Below, piece after piece: positions 37,639 through 48,578 of a stretch of DNA of 64,000 nt (position 1 is its first letter; each line of letters begins with the position of its first letter). Both the position numbers and the translations under genes were made by a program. The stretch is from Boletus sp. NGJ (lineage: Eukaryota; Basidiomycota; Agaricomycetes; Boletales; Boletaceae), in NCBI GenBank assembly GCA_019096195.1, contig JAGTXK010000219.1, forward strand, positions 1,116,001-1,180,000, written 5' to 3'. The notes under the pieces are model-generated. The model was not told the DNA's origin, did not search any database, and was given only the letters and a program-made list of their open reading frames with translations.

Positions 37639-38228
37639 ATGTCGAGCACGTCCACAAACGCAACCTCTTGGATCCAATCGCGCCTGACAGCGCTCTACGA
37701 AGGCCCCAGTCTCCAGGACGTCTTTGACCAGGCGTTCTCGCCCACCTGCGAAGTCCGTCTCAGCCACGTCGCACACCCACTGCAGACGTTCAAGGACGAC
37801 TTGGCGTCCCGGCGGGCTGCGGCCACGCACGTGAGTGTGACCTGTGGGTGCAGACTTCATCTCGACCAACGACGACGACAAATCCGAACAGGTGCGTGCT
37901 GCTGCGAGGGAGAATCCATGGCTGATGGTGAACGACGAACTAGCCTGCTGTCGTCGCTGGCGCGCTCGTCGTCACGCGCTCGCTTCCCTTTCGCATTCGC
38001 GTGGGCCCGGCACAAAGACACACGCACGTTCATTTCAGCGCCAAGTAAGCACCAGCTCGACGATTGTACCCTCTGCTTTCTTCTGATTGGTTCCGTAGGA
38101 TTGAGCGAGATGCGAGCGTGCAGGGTGACGACCAACGCCGCATCACGAGCTTTTATTACACATCGGTAGACAGAACGCCACAGATCCATTTCGCTGTTCC
38201 GCGTGGGGCCAAGGAGGGTGGCCAGTGA
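37639..38228 (+). CDS. Small protein of unknown function, possibly NTF2/SnoaL-like
   Basis: I do not recognise the family. The start MSSTSTNATSWIQSRLTALYEG is followed by SLQDVFDQAFSPTCEVRLSHV. Later exons read PAVVAGALVVTRSLPFRIRVGP and IERDASVQGDDQRRITSFYYTSVD, ending IHFAVPRGAKEGGQ. A helix-rich start followed by beta-strand-rich sequence suggests an NTF2-like fold, which is a guess. Around 37835-37853 the frame appears to shift by one base, from SVTC to ADFISTNDDD. No normal-sized intron explains it, so an indel or error is possible. An upstream in-frame ATG at 37504 would extend the N-terminus. Confidence 0.5.
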
Positions 38229-38356
38229 TGCGCCGTCGCGATGGATTCCCTTGGCCCCTTTCTTACGCCGTTCATGCTTGCCACATCAGTATAAAGTATC
38301 AAAATGTCTCACTGTGTTACATATGTATGCAAGGTGCCATCACACATGAGCAAGTT

Positions 38357-39700
38357 CTATGCCTCTTCCATCTCGGCATCTTCGTTCGAAACGCTATCAT
38401 GTAGTAATGCTTCGGCGGCGCGACGTAGCGTAGCGATTTTTGTCCGCATTACCTGAATCGCTTCGGGTAGCAGACGTTCTGGGGGGTAGAACCCCTCTGA
38501 TTCAATGCAGACTAGAGACCGGATCAAGCACGAACGACAAGGAATATGGCATCACGTACAAAGGAAATGGTCTCGCACCCGCGCGAGCTGGACGCAGCCA
38601 TCGAATTCCGGATGTCTATAAACCTCGCGGCTCATCGATTCGAAGCGAGCGAATTCCTTGTCCACGCTGACTTTTTTTGTGCGTGGGTGTAAACGGATAA
38701 TACCCGGGGAGAAACATTTTTGGAAATTTTCTGCGAGGTCGGGTGGTACGGGTTTTTCTGGGTTGAGGATGATTTCGGGGAGTAGACGATAGGATGCGGT
38801 GGCTGCGAGGGGGCAGGAGGGGGGGGGGGGGGGGTCAGCAGGTCGAGTGGTACAGGTGTGGAATTGCGTGCTTACCGACGGGACTAAACTTGGCGTGGTC
38901 TTTGCCGACACCCTTGATGGCATGCAGCTCCATCTCGATTTCTTGTCCAGGGCGCAGCTTCGCAAGGACGATATTCGGGTTCGTCGGCTTGGGTGGGTTC
39001 GCGGACATGACCGTGCCCTGTTCGCCCTGGGGGACCCACTCGAGCTGTGAAGAGAGTATCTCCGAGTTGATGAACAACACGTTGGGGTCCGTCGCGTCTT
39101 TCGGCACGTTTTTTCTGCGTTCGCAGGTGGCTTGAAGCCGGAACACGAGCGTGTTTCTATCCGTCGCTTGATCGTTTTGTGCTGCGAGAGAGATCGGACG
39201 ATGAGAACGGCCGTGCGGTACGCATGCAGAGTGCTCACGGTCGTTGAACTCCATTAAAGCGGGATCGACGTTGAGGGGGACGAGTCCTAAGCGGTGAGCG
39301 AAGACTTCGTCGGCGATGACGGAGGTGTTGCACCATACGTACACCCGTTCAATGCATATAGTAGGTACCTGCGCCTGTCAGCCCGTACGCCTGCAAATCA
39401 CAGAGGACATACCTCGGCGATGAGAATGCGCCGGAAGGCGTTTGCGATGGAGGCATCGACGCCGATGAGATCAAGGTCGATGGAACGATTTGAGAGACGT
39501 TCGACTCGGACGGTCAGTCTCTGATCTCGGGCGAGTGAGCCAATATGTATGAGTGCGAGAGAGGGGCAGACCCGTTGAAACTTTGTGAAGTTCCAAGCTT
39601 CGTCTTGTGCTGGAAGATGTCCCGGATAGTCCGTCGAGGAGACGTGCGAGACGCGTTCTGGGTGTACACCGACATGGCGTTTGGGATCGAAACCGGTCAT
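38357..39700 (-). CDS. RPC40: RNA polymerase I/III common subunit RPAC1 (Rpc40)
   Basis: An alpha-like subunit shared by polymerases I and III that dimerises with Rpc19 to nucleate assembly. It starts MTGFDPKRHVGVHPERV. The alpha motif follows: [33 protein letters not shown], then IADEVFAHRLGLVPLNVDP. After these come [31 protein letters not shown] and FARFESMSREVYRHPEF, then VIESEGFYPPERLLPEAIQVM and an acidic end DAEMEEA. All family landmarks are present. The intron between SPV and TASY carries a run of 16 C on the coding strand as its pyrimidine tract. The gene is head to head with NUG1, 69 bp apart. Confidence 0.95.
38819..38834. repeat. Run of 16 G (C on the RPC40 coding strand)
   Basis: A mononucleotide tract inside an RPC40 intron, between a CTGAC branch site and the CTCGCAG acceptor. 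It functions as, or replaces, the polypyrimidine tract. It should be length-variable between strains. Confidence 0.9.
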
Positions 39701-39769
39701 GAATATTAGGGAGAGAGGAATTGGAGATGGATTATGTAATATCTAGTCTTTTTGCCATCTGCCATATTG
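39701..39769. promoter_or_regulatory. 69-bp divergent promoter between RPC40 and NUG1
   Basis: The start codons of two ribosome-production genes lie only 69 bp apart, facing away. The segment is AT-richer than its flanks. Either the leaders are very short or the promoters overlap the opposite coding region. Confidence 0.6.
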
Positions 39770-41721
39770 ATGCCTCGCATTCGAAAAAGTGCGTGTCCAT
39801 GTCCATCCCGTCAACGCCAACGTATCTCATCAGATCATCACAGATACCTCCAAGCGAGGTACAACCCGCCAGCGGGAGAAGATCAAACACAAGGTCTCCG
39901 AACACCGCAAGAAGGCCAAGAAACAGGCTCGAAAAGACAAGGCTGCTGGAAAGCGTGCGTTGCGCTTGGTATTGATTCCCAACGTCCTCGCTGACCGTCA
40001 TTCACAGTCGTGCAAAAGAAATCGAAAAAAGATCCGGGCATTCCGAACAATTTTCCGTACAAAGACCAGATCCTCGCAGAGGTCGCGGAACAACGACGTC
40101 AAGTATGCTCATGTCCGATCTCTGCTCCATGCAAAATCTTGATTACTTTACCACAGGCAGCTGCAGAGAGACAGCGTCGAAAAGAAGAAAAGCGCGCAGC
40201 CGTAACAGGCGACGAAAGCAATGACCTTGAGAAGAGCCCAACTCCAGAGGATATCGATGTTGACGAACAAGATGGACAAGGGTTTGATGGTGTCATGTCA
40301 TTGAGACCAGCCCTCATACCAAAAAGCAAGGACAATAGCAATGTCGTCACAGAACGTATACCCGCCGTACCTGTTTTCCCTGGTCCTTCAACATTACGTC
40401 AAGTTGTGCAAAAGGCGGATGTGGTGCTGCATGTGGTCGACGCCCGAGATCCTGCCGCGGGTATAAGCAACGCGTTGGCAGAAGCAGCACAGGGCAAGTT
40501 GATAGTGCTATTGAACAAAGCAGGTGTGTATGTCATGTGGGCGGGGTTCTCAGACTCAGATGATGTTATAGACACCGTGCCACGAGAATCGCTCGAGCAG
40601 TGGCTCGTACACCTACGAACCTCGTTTACGGTATTACCGTTCAGAGTGTCCTCTGCTTTCATGCCCTCCGGAACACCGCGGAACAAGAATGCTAAGCTGA
40701 TGCGAAAGGATGATGCGCTAGGACTTACTGGTCTTTGGACACATCTGGATGACCTCACACAGACGAAAAATAGCGAGGAGCTGGTTGTTGCTGTGACTGG
40801 AGTGACAAATGTGAGCGTGAAGCTGGGGTCTAGATCTGAATCTTATCTGACGGATGATTAGTCCGGCAAATCGGCTGTTATCAACTCGGTTCTCGGCTCA
40901 GATGTATTCTCAATATACGATACGCATATGGCAGCGTCTGCCAAAGGGCCTTTTACTACGACGAGTGCGCAGGAAGTGGTAGCCACGATGCCTGGCAATG
41001 ATGCACGGAGAGTGAGGTTCATTGACACTCCTGGATTGCAGTTTGTGCGCGCAGTCTTGACGGATGAGGAGAGAGAGGCGATGCGAGTACGTGATGTTCT
41101 GTTGCGGTGTCGGGGCCGTATCGACCAACTGAAAGATCCACTGTTTGGAGGTAGGTGGAGAGGGATGGATTGGAGATTATGTGCTGACTGCGTATAGTGA
41201 CAGATATCGTAGCGCGTGGGGACACGCAAGATCTAATGCTGGCGTACAACTTGCCTGCATTTTTACAAGGGGACGTGACGGGTTTTCTTGCGGGGCTAGC
41301 GCGGGTGAGCGGGCTGATCAAAAAGGTAGGCAGACTGGGTTAGATCGGTGGATATAGCATGCTTATGGCGAGGCAGAGAGGCGTGCTAGACCACGCGGGA
41401 GCAGCGCGGATTGTCCTGCGTGACTGGGGGACGGGCAGGCTGATGCGGTATAGCATGCCTGGGGGGACGTCTGGAGGGACGAGGGAAGGGGATGCGGCGG
41501 TGTTGGGGGCGGTGAGGAGCAGGAGGGAACTGCGGAGTGCCGTCGAAGTGAAGCTGGTGAAGATGGATGCGGGCGTGAGCGACACGCGCGAAGTCGAGTG
41601 GGATGTGGTGTGGGGGGACGAGGAGGAAGACGAGGACGAGGAGGAAGAGGAAGAGGAATCCGGGACGGGGGAGCGGTCGGGCCGGGTACTGCGCAAGGTT
41701 GCGTTTGCGGTAAGCAGGTAG
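39770..41721 (+). CDS. NUG1: Nucleolar circularly permuted GTPase Nug1/GNL3 type
   Basis: Nug1 acts in 60S subunit assembly and export. The basic N-terminus MPRIRKNTSKRGTTRQREK is joined over a short intron right after residue 6. The GTPase motifs come in permuted order: VVDARDP, then the NKxD element (LIVLLNKA, completed over an intron), then the P-loop GVTNSGKSAVINSVLGS (joined at about 40810-40862), then DTPG. These define the YlqF/RbgA class. A C-terminal acidic stretch (EEEDEDEEEEEEES) is common in nucleolar GTPases. GNL3 and Nug1 are close homologues. I favour Nug1/GNL3 over Nug2 from the N-terminus. Several introns fall at 39790-39845, 39955-40010, 40100-40157, 40520-40580, 41150-41200 and 41325-41355. 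Confidence 0.9.
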
Positions 41722-41882
41722 TTCAGTGACGTCACACACGTTTCGAATCAGACTGGATTTGGAATGACAAAACCGCGCGTGGCCATCGCATCAACGTCTT
41801 TCATCTTATACCTCGTTCCTTCACTCCGCCCTCCTCCCCTCCTCCCCCTCCCCTCTCCTCCCCCTCCTCCTCCTCGTCGGCG
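41722..41882 (+). promoter_or_regulatory. Pyrimidine-rich leader of the MDR-like gene
   Basis: The 60 bases before the start codon (about 41815-41878) are almost pure C and T on the coding strand. CT-rich boxes just upstream of the start are frequent in fungal promoters of well-expressed genes and often mark the transcription start region. Confidence 0.5.
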
Positions 41883-44800
41883 ATGGTCAAGCCAACATTC
41901 TTCCAAAAGGTCCTCGGAAGACCATCACAGCGATACTCGGCGCCCATAACGACTCACGATGTCTGCCATATCCAGGACATGCATGGATATGAAGAACCCT
42001 TCCAGGTCAGTCCCCGCCGGACATTCTCACTTCCTCTGTCTTAACGTCACTTCCGCTCAGCTCGTCCTCCGACACTCGGAGGACATCGACGAGCCCTTCT
42101 TCACCCCCGCCTCGTCTCCTTTCCACACCTCCCCCAACTCCCCTTCGACTACTCCACCCACATCTGCCACTTCCTCCACCATTTCCCTTCCTGATCCCGT
42201 CCGCTCCTCCGCCTCCCTCCCCGACCACGTGTCCCTCAGCATGGCTCACACCACCGACCGTAAGCTTACGTACACCGATGAGGACTGGGCAAGGGACGTC
42301 CGCTGGCTCGTCGCGCCCCGTACCGACGACCAGAAACTCAAGTCAAAGGCTACCAAGCGCCGCAGTGCTCTCTCAACCGTGCAGATACCCGCCTCCCGCT
42401 CTACTTCCTCCCTACCGTCCCGCCTGCCCCCGTCCCTTCCACAGCCGCCACCGCCGCGTCCATCCAAGTCCAAAGGTATCAACAAGGCAAAAATCAGTAC
42501 CGCCCGCTCCGTCGTCGGTATGTCCGCCTTGCTCGAGGTCGAGGAAGACTTGGACCCCGATGTCTCTCTCTCCTGTGCTCACGACCCCAAAATCCCACTC
42601 AAACGTGCTCTCTCCACCACTCGTTCTCCTGACCGTTCACCAGATGCATATCACAAGCCACGCGTGTCTTCCCCGCTTCGCTCATCCAAGCTCACCAGAC
42701 AACGGAGTTTTTCATCTCCGCCCTTCTTGCCCGTTGGCGATCACATACCTGACCCATCTAGTGGAACCTCCAATCCCGATCTCTCTCTTGTTTCAGGTTC
42801 ACGACGTGCATACAGCCCAGCACCACGCCCACTTAGTACAGTCTCTCTTGCTACTGCTTCGACCTCAAAGTCACCCTATACCTCGCCCGCTCCCAATGTC
42901 CTCGACGCCCTCGCTGCCCATGTGTCCGTTTCAGATTCCCATGATACCTTGCCTTCCACCGGAACACGTGGCTACACCAGTCTTGTCCTCCCTCACGCTG
43001 CAACCTCGCCTTCCTTGGCGCTCGACCATGGATCCAACCGGGTCTGGAAAATCGGCAAAGCACGGCCCACCGGCGCCACTGTACGCGATACCATAGGTGC
43101 GGGCCTCGGTTTCGGTGATCAAGTCGATCTATCCCGCGCACGTCACGCTCAGACAACCATGGCTAGTGTCGAGATTGTTCGTGGCATCGCAGGCTCCGGA
43201 ACAGCTCGCAAGTCCCACAGGTCCCGTGGCAACGTCTTTGGCGTGGCATGGCTCTCCAAAGACAAGCCATCAACCACGGCCAAGGACAAGCATCATCAAG
43301 TGGATACGGATTCCCCGCTTGGCTTTACCGCTTACCGCAAACCCCCTGTTTACGTTGGCGGTGGTTCTGTCTTGGTGCAGGTCTGGGGCGTCGGTTTAGA
43401 TGTAACAGATGCCCATCTCGTGGGCATCCACCCTCTACGTGCCAGCTCGTCACTCGCGGGTGCTCCGTACGGTACAAAGATGCCAAAGACGAGCCAGAAG
43501 GACAAGGGGCGATGTCCGCCCGTGGGGTACATTCCCGGTCGTTCATTCGTTGGTCGTGTTTTAGAGGTCGGATGGGAAGTCGGCGTAGAGGTGGCAAAAC
43601 GCGGGGATTGGGTGGTTGGATTGATGTCTGTCCACAAGGTTAGCCATTGCACCTTGTCCCCACCAAGTCGTATTGACACAATCCGTCCAGTGTGGTGCAT
43701 TAGCCGAGTTCATACTCGCAGATCGGCATCGTGTTCATCGTGTTCCTAGCCCTTTTATGCATTTGAAATATCCGTTTGCTTCCGTCCCCATGGCGAACGA
43801 AGCGGACGGTGATGTATCCAGGCGACACGACTCTCCACCACCTCCCGTTAACGAGGAATACCTGACGGTCAATGAGCTTGCGCTTCTACCGCTCTGCGGA
43901 GTTCCTGCGTACCGTGCTGTTCGCACATTCCATCAGATCACACAGAGTATGGGGAAGTCGCAGTTGCCATGTGGTAATTCTCACAACGAACTACATCCCA
44001 TTCTTCCCCCTCGCAGTGACAAGCACGACTTTATTGCAGGCGGAGATCAGGAAGGCCTCGCCACGCGGGTTCAGTCCTGGGACTCGAGACCCCGCGTCCT
44101 CATACTTCGGGCACACGATGGAGCAGGTGCATTAGCCGTGCAAATGCTCGTTCGCGAGGGTTGGTCTGTATGGGCCCACGTGCCTGTGCCGTTTATGTTA
44201 CCGGGCGCTCAGTCGGAATCACCAGACGAACTGAAAGACGAGGAAGAAGAAAGGGAACTTGACAACCAAAGGAGTATACTACGCCGTATTGAGGACCGAC
44301 TACGTGACTGGGGAGTGGACGAAGTGCTATTCGCTCCAGTAACGTCGATGCCCCTTTCTGCGCTGTTTGACGCCTCAAACACGGCATTAGAAGCCATGTC
44401 GTCCTGGTCGTCGCCTTCCATCCAATTTCCCCATTCACCCTCACCTTCTCCGAGTATTTCACCCTCTCCGTTCTCTAGTTCGGCCGTCTCCACCCCGCTG
44501 TCTTCGCCTTATTTGCATGGGCTTTCGTCAGGCCAACTTTCGCTCCCCCCTTCGTCAGCATCTCACCATAACGCATTCACGACCCCTTACTCTTTCACTC
44601 CACTACCACTCACACCGTACGACTGCGAAGAAGGCTCGATTGTTTCTCTCATGTCGTACTTGACCCGATCTCGTGTTCGGCTTGACGCAATCCTGGATAC
44701 CATCGGTGGTCGTGAAATATGGGATGCAGGCAGGTTACTCCTCAGCCGACCTGTCCGCGATCCATCACGCCAGGATATCGACGCACAGTTTACGACTCTC

Positions 44801-45283
44801 GTGGGCGACACACCGAACCGCGTTGTGTCGACAGCTAGTGACAACTTCCGTGCTGGTGTGCGGTCTCTGCGTCTCGGAGGTGCCAAAGACCAGCACCCGT
44901 TCGAGGACAGCGGCTACCACGAGGCTGTGACAAACGGACACGGCAAAGACAAGAAGGCGAAGGCGAAGCCCCGGCCAGTCAACTACTCCTGGGTAAACGT
45001 CGCGTCCGACATTGACTGGGAAGGGAGTGACGTGCATGATACACTGTGTGCTGTGATGCGGATCGCGTCATCTGAGAGGGTGAAGCCCGTGATCGGGCCC
45101 GCCGATTTTGCGAACGCAGGGCGCAAGGACAAGGGGAAGAAACGGGCGGCATCGGTATCGGCGGACGGCATCGAGGAGGGGTTAGTTGGGAAGGTCGTCC
45201 CGTTTGAGAGCACACCGGACGTTTTCCTTTTTGGAGGAGGCTTGGAGTGTGGTGGGACGGTCGTGTCCCGAGTAGCTGCATAG
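41883..45283 (+). CDS. Large protein with C-terminal GroES-like/MDR oxidoreductase fold
   Basis: The start MVKPTFFQKVLGRPSQRYSAPI is spliced at about 42006-42060 to LVLRHSEDIDEPFF. About 400 residues of Ser/Pro-rich disorder follow. A GroES-like module then appears: YRKPPVYVGGGSVLVQVWGVGLDVTDAHLVG, GYIPGRSFVGRVLEVG and RGDWVVGLMSVHK, then CGALAEFILADRHRVHRVP. The Rossmann-like part has LPLCGVPAYRAVRTF, RVLILRAHDGAGALAVQML and LDAILDTIGG. The dinucleotide motif is AHDGAGA rather than GxGxxG. A Ser/Pro-rich insertion of about 80 residues splits this domain. No zinc-ligand pattern is evident. The overall architecture suggests a divergent or non-catalytic quinone-reductase relative. Its role is unknown. 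Confidence 0.75.
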
Positions 45284-46311
45284 GGGATCCACTGTCCTGT
45301 CGGCGCATCCTCTCCTTCCCAGCGCGACGTTGGACGAGTCGGGCGACAGAAACACATCTCATGATCATCGCATCTCGACATCTTTTTCTTTTCCTGCTTC
45401 AGAGGCATCGAACGATCCAAGGTACTGCGGACACATCACACAGATATATTCTTATTTGATCTCGGGACGAACTTTTCTCTTCTCCACATCCACTTGCATA
45501 TTGTATTGTGAGCAGCACATGAATGCCTTTTTTTCTTCTGTGAATTGCATTTAGTATACAGAATTGTGCCTAGTTGTCGGTTAGAATTTTGGGACATTTA
45601 TGGAGTATTTGCTAGGTTATTGTGTATATAAAGTTCAGCCTCGTTGCACAAGTCACAGATTTCTCAAGACTCGATAGAATTGTTAGTACGATTAGGATAC
45701 AGAGATGTATGACATAGAGTGGGTGTCCAGTCCAACCACATCCAACGGGCAGTCGACCAGGTATCCAGTCCGGCATCGAGAGCATCGATGGCCCAAGTGC
45801 ATTGCGCTGCTGCTGCCTCGGGTTTCTTGTCCTTGGTTATCTTAATTCAGACGGGTAACATTGCAGGGTGGACCACAAGCCATCGCCAGCCGCCAGCAGT
45901 GCTACGGCATTATGCTTCACGAGGGAAATCTATGCCGTAGGCGTCCTTCCATTTGAAACCTTGACACGTCTTCATGCATGTATTACCGACACATTGTAAA
46001 CTTGACCATGCGCGTCTTCACCAATACTTGATAGTGTAACACAAAGTAGTAGAGCGATACGAAAGGCATGGAGGGAATACAAGCAAGAAAAGTCGAGCAC
46101 GAAAGAAAACTTGAGACTTGATATTTTTTTTTCTGATATATTGAACCAGGTGCTGGCTTCTTCAAGACAGGAAGTAACGAGAAATTTTGATAAACTTGAA
46201 GTCTGTTGGGGTTTGTCCGCCATGAACCCTTCATTTGTACGTGCTCGACCCTTTGCGAGAAACAGACAGACAAAGACAGAAACATGACACATTCACGGCG
46301 CAGGTTGTACT
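45284..46311. other. Convergent 3' region between MDR-like gene and Tra2-like gene
   Basis: About 1 kb, AT-rich and rich in poly-A/T patches, between two facing stop codons. It fits two long 3' UTRs. An open frame at 45719-45940 has no family resemblance. No gene is supported. Confidence 0.55.
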
Positions 46312-47345
46312 TCACCAACGGCCACCATTTTCAGCATGGTTGGAGGAATTAGAGGCGCCATTGGAAGGGCCATCGTAATCCTTGCGAGGGCTGCTGCCTC
46401 TCGGTGGGCTTCTTGAATAACTCCTACGTCTCCTGTAATCAGGTGAGTAACGTCCGCTGCGAGCAGGCGGACTACGACGGTCACGCCAGTCACGGTTATC
46501 ACGACCATAGGGGTCTCGCTCCCTGTCACGATCATGACGGCGGGTGTCACGGTCTCGGTCACGGTATGAGTCGCGATACGAGTCACGATATTCACGGCTT
46601 GAATACGTGTCCCTGTGACGGCGATGCCCCATATATTCTCCTGGTGTGGGTGCATGAGGACGATCGGTGACCGAATAATCCACTCGGATACGGCGTCCAT
46701 TCAGTTCCTACATCTGCGTTAGCGTCAACGAGGGATAACAATACACTTGACTAACAATGCCGTTAAGTTCCTGGATGCAACGTGTCGCCTCTTCCACGGC
46801 TGACATTTTGATGAAGCCGAAGCCACGAGAACGGTCGGACTGAATAACGTGGGTTGAGGGTTGGTCGCCTCATGAGTACGGCGTGGAACATACCCTCTGG
46901 TCGTAGACAATAGTCACTTTTTCCACTCTTCCGAATCGACTGAATTCTTCATCTAAATCGCGTTCCTGGGTTCTGATGCTCAAACCGAACACACCCAACA
47001 CCGCGGATGGGTTGGGCGCCTGCTTTGCCGAATGAGATCGAAAGGCAAAAAGTGAAGAGAACGCAACGTACAATGGGAGCATGTGAAGGTCGTTTTGGCG
47101 GTGGCGACTTGCGACGGAGAGTGGGGCTCCTGTAACCATTGTTGCTGCGAGCCGGGCTACGGGAGCGAGAGCGTGCGCGAGGAGCATCGCGGTCACGGGA
47201 TTCTGAGGTAGCTGGCGCCGGAGCGTTGTAAGCGTCAGAGTATGGGTCCACTGGAGGAGCTGCAGCTTCACCGTATTGCGACTAGAAACAGAAAAAAAAA
47301 AAGTCTCAGACGTGCCGTTTGGCTGGAGTATGTGGAACGCACCAT
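46312..47345 (-). CDS. TRA2: Tra2-like SR splicing protein (RRM plus RS/RD domain)
   Basis: A probable splicing regulator. The ATG (47343-47345) is the whole coding part of exon 1. An intron follows immediately and its acceptor TTTCTAG joins to [19 protein letters not shown]. An RS-rich segment ([12 protein letters not shown]) precedes the [38 protein letters not shown], then [38 protein letters not shown]. The RNP motifs are intact. The C-terminus is rich in RD/RS repeats ([15 protein letters not shown]) and ends NHAENGGRW. Flanking RS domains on both sides of one RRM are the Tra2 plan. The gene is head to head with RPL18. Confidence 0.88.
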
Positions 47346-47508
47346 GATAGTTGGAGTCTGAAAGGAAATTTGCGCGTGTTTGTATGCAAGGTTGAGATTC
47401 AAGTTCAGACTCCGTGAACATGAACCTTATTGTGGTACTGTACAGTTTTTGGAGCCCCCATCGTTGCAACTATCCACATACCCATCAGTACACATCGGCA
47501 AGACCAAG
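47346..47508. promoter_or_regulatory. Divergent TRA2/RPL18 promoter with inverted repeat
   Basis: The 163 bp between two start codons contain a 10-bp inverted repeat: GGAGTCTGAA at 47353-47362 and TTCAGACTCC at 47404-47413. The pair could be two half sites for one factor serving both genes. Function is inferred. Confidence 0.55.
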
Positions 47509-48284
47509 ATGGTGAGTCTATTGAGTCCCAGACATCGTTCAGGCAGTCGTCTCATTGCGCTTTTAGGGTATCGATATCAAGGCTCACCACGTCAAGAAGG
47601 CCCAGCGAACGGCCCCAAAGAGCGAGGATCCGTACCTCCTCTTACTCGTCAAGGTATGCCCGCGTTGCCACCTCGAAAACCCTGATACTGACCATTCCTC
47701 AGTTGTACCGTTTCCTCGCACGCCGTACCGACTCGAAGTTCAACAAGGTCTCGCAACTTCTCCTTGATGCGATGTTAGGACGCTCATGTATCATCCGTGC
47801 GATAGGTAATCCTCCACCGACTTTTCCTCTCAAAAACCAATCGCCCTCCGATTTCACTGTCGAGAATCGTCAAAGAGACGTCTGCCACTCCAGACCTCGC
47901 CTCCAAGATTGTCGTATCGGTTGGAACTGTTACCGACGATATTCGTCTCCTTGAGGTCCCACAATTGACCGTGGCTGCCCTTCGTTTCTCTCAAGCAGCA
48001 AAGGAGCGTATCCTCAAGGCTGGTGGAGAGGCTATAACTTTGGATCAACTTGCCTTGCGTGCGCCGACTGGCTCCAACACGGTGCTTCTAAGAGGCAAGA
48101 GGAACACTCGTGAGGCGGTCAAGCACTTTGGCATGGGTCCTCACAAGCACAAGAAGCCATACACTGTTTCCAAGGGCCGCAAAGTAAGTCTCCCTCAATC
48201 TTGGTATAGAGATCGCCCTCATCACTCTGGTCACAGTTCGAGCGTGCTCGTGGTCGCCGAAAGTCTCGTGGCTTCAAGGTATAA
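47509..48284 (+). CDS. RPL18: 60S ribosomal protein L18 (eL18)
   Basis: A structural protein of the large subunit. The ATG (47509-47511) alone forms the coding part of exon 1. Exon 2 begins [19 protein letters not shown]. The next exons give [15 protein letters not shown] and, across a 58-nt intron (about 47743-47800), [20 protein letters not shown]. The protein continues [74 protein letters not shown], then SKGRK. After the last intron it ends [15 protein letters not shown]. It is collinear with eL18 from other eukaryotes at full length. The four introns, including one directly after the ATG, are typical of fungal ribosomal-protein genes. Confidence 0.97.
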
Positions 48285-48578
48285 GGAGTGCACAAAACCG
48301 ACACGTAGTCGGACGAGGGCATGCCGAATTGTGGACATACAATATTGGTATTGCTATGAAACATTGTCATTTCCTATTATCATTTGCACGTGTACGCCTC
48401 TTCTATGCATATGGTATATCCTCGAACGCGTCGACACGTAACTCGTCAAGGGAGTAACGAACTTGTTGTATAAATGCACATGCAACATTTCGGAGAATGG
48501 TTCCTCTACAGTTTGCAGTAGTAAAGGCTCAGGCAAGTAATGGAATTTTTGTTCGATGAATGAACGTTTGAACGTGGG

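Noticed and set aside
38552-39238. 228-codon minus-strand frame rich in Arg and Ser
   Set aside because: Its 3' third is a true RPC40 exon, but the rest is an out-of-frame reading through RPC40 introns and exons.
41815-41880. CT-rich block as a satellite repeat
   Set aside because: It is short, irregular and directly before a start codon, so a pyrimidine-rich leader is the simpler reading.
42278-43096. 272-codon plus-strand frame rich in Pro, Ser and His
   Set aside because: Shifted reading of the disordered head of the MDR-like protein, whose own frame is continuous over 1.7 kb.
46404-46670. Plus-strand His-rich frame resembling a metal-binding protein
   Set aside because: It is the antisense of the RD/RS repeats of the Tra2-like protein. 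GTCACGG repeats create the His pattern.
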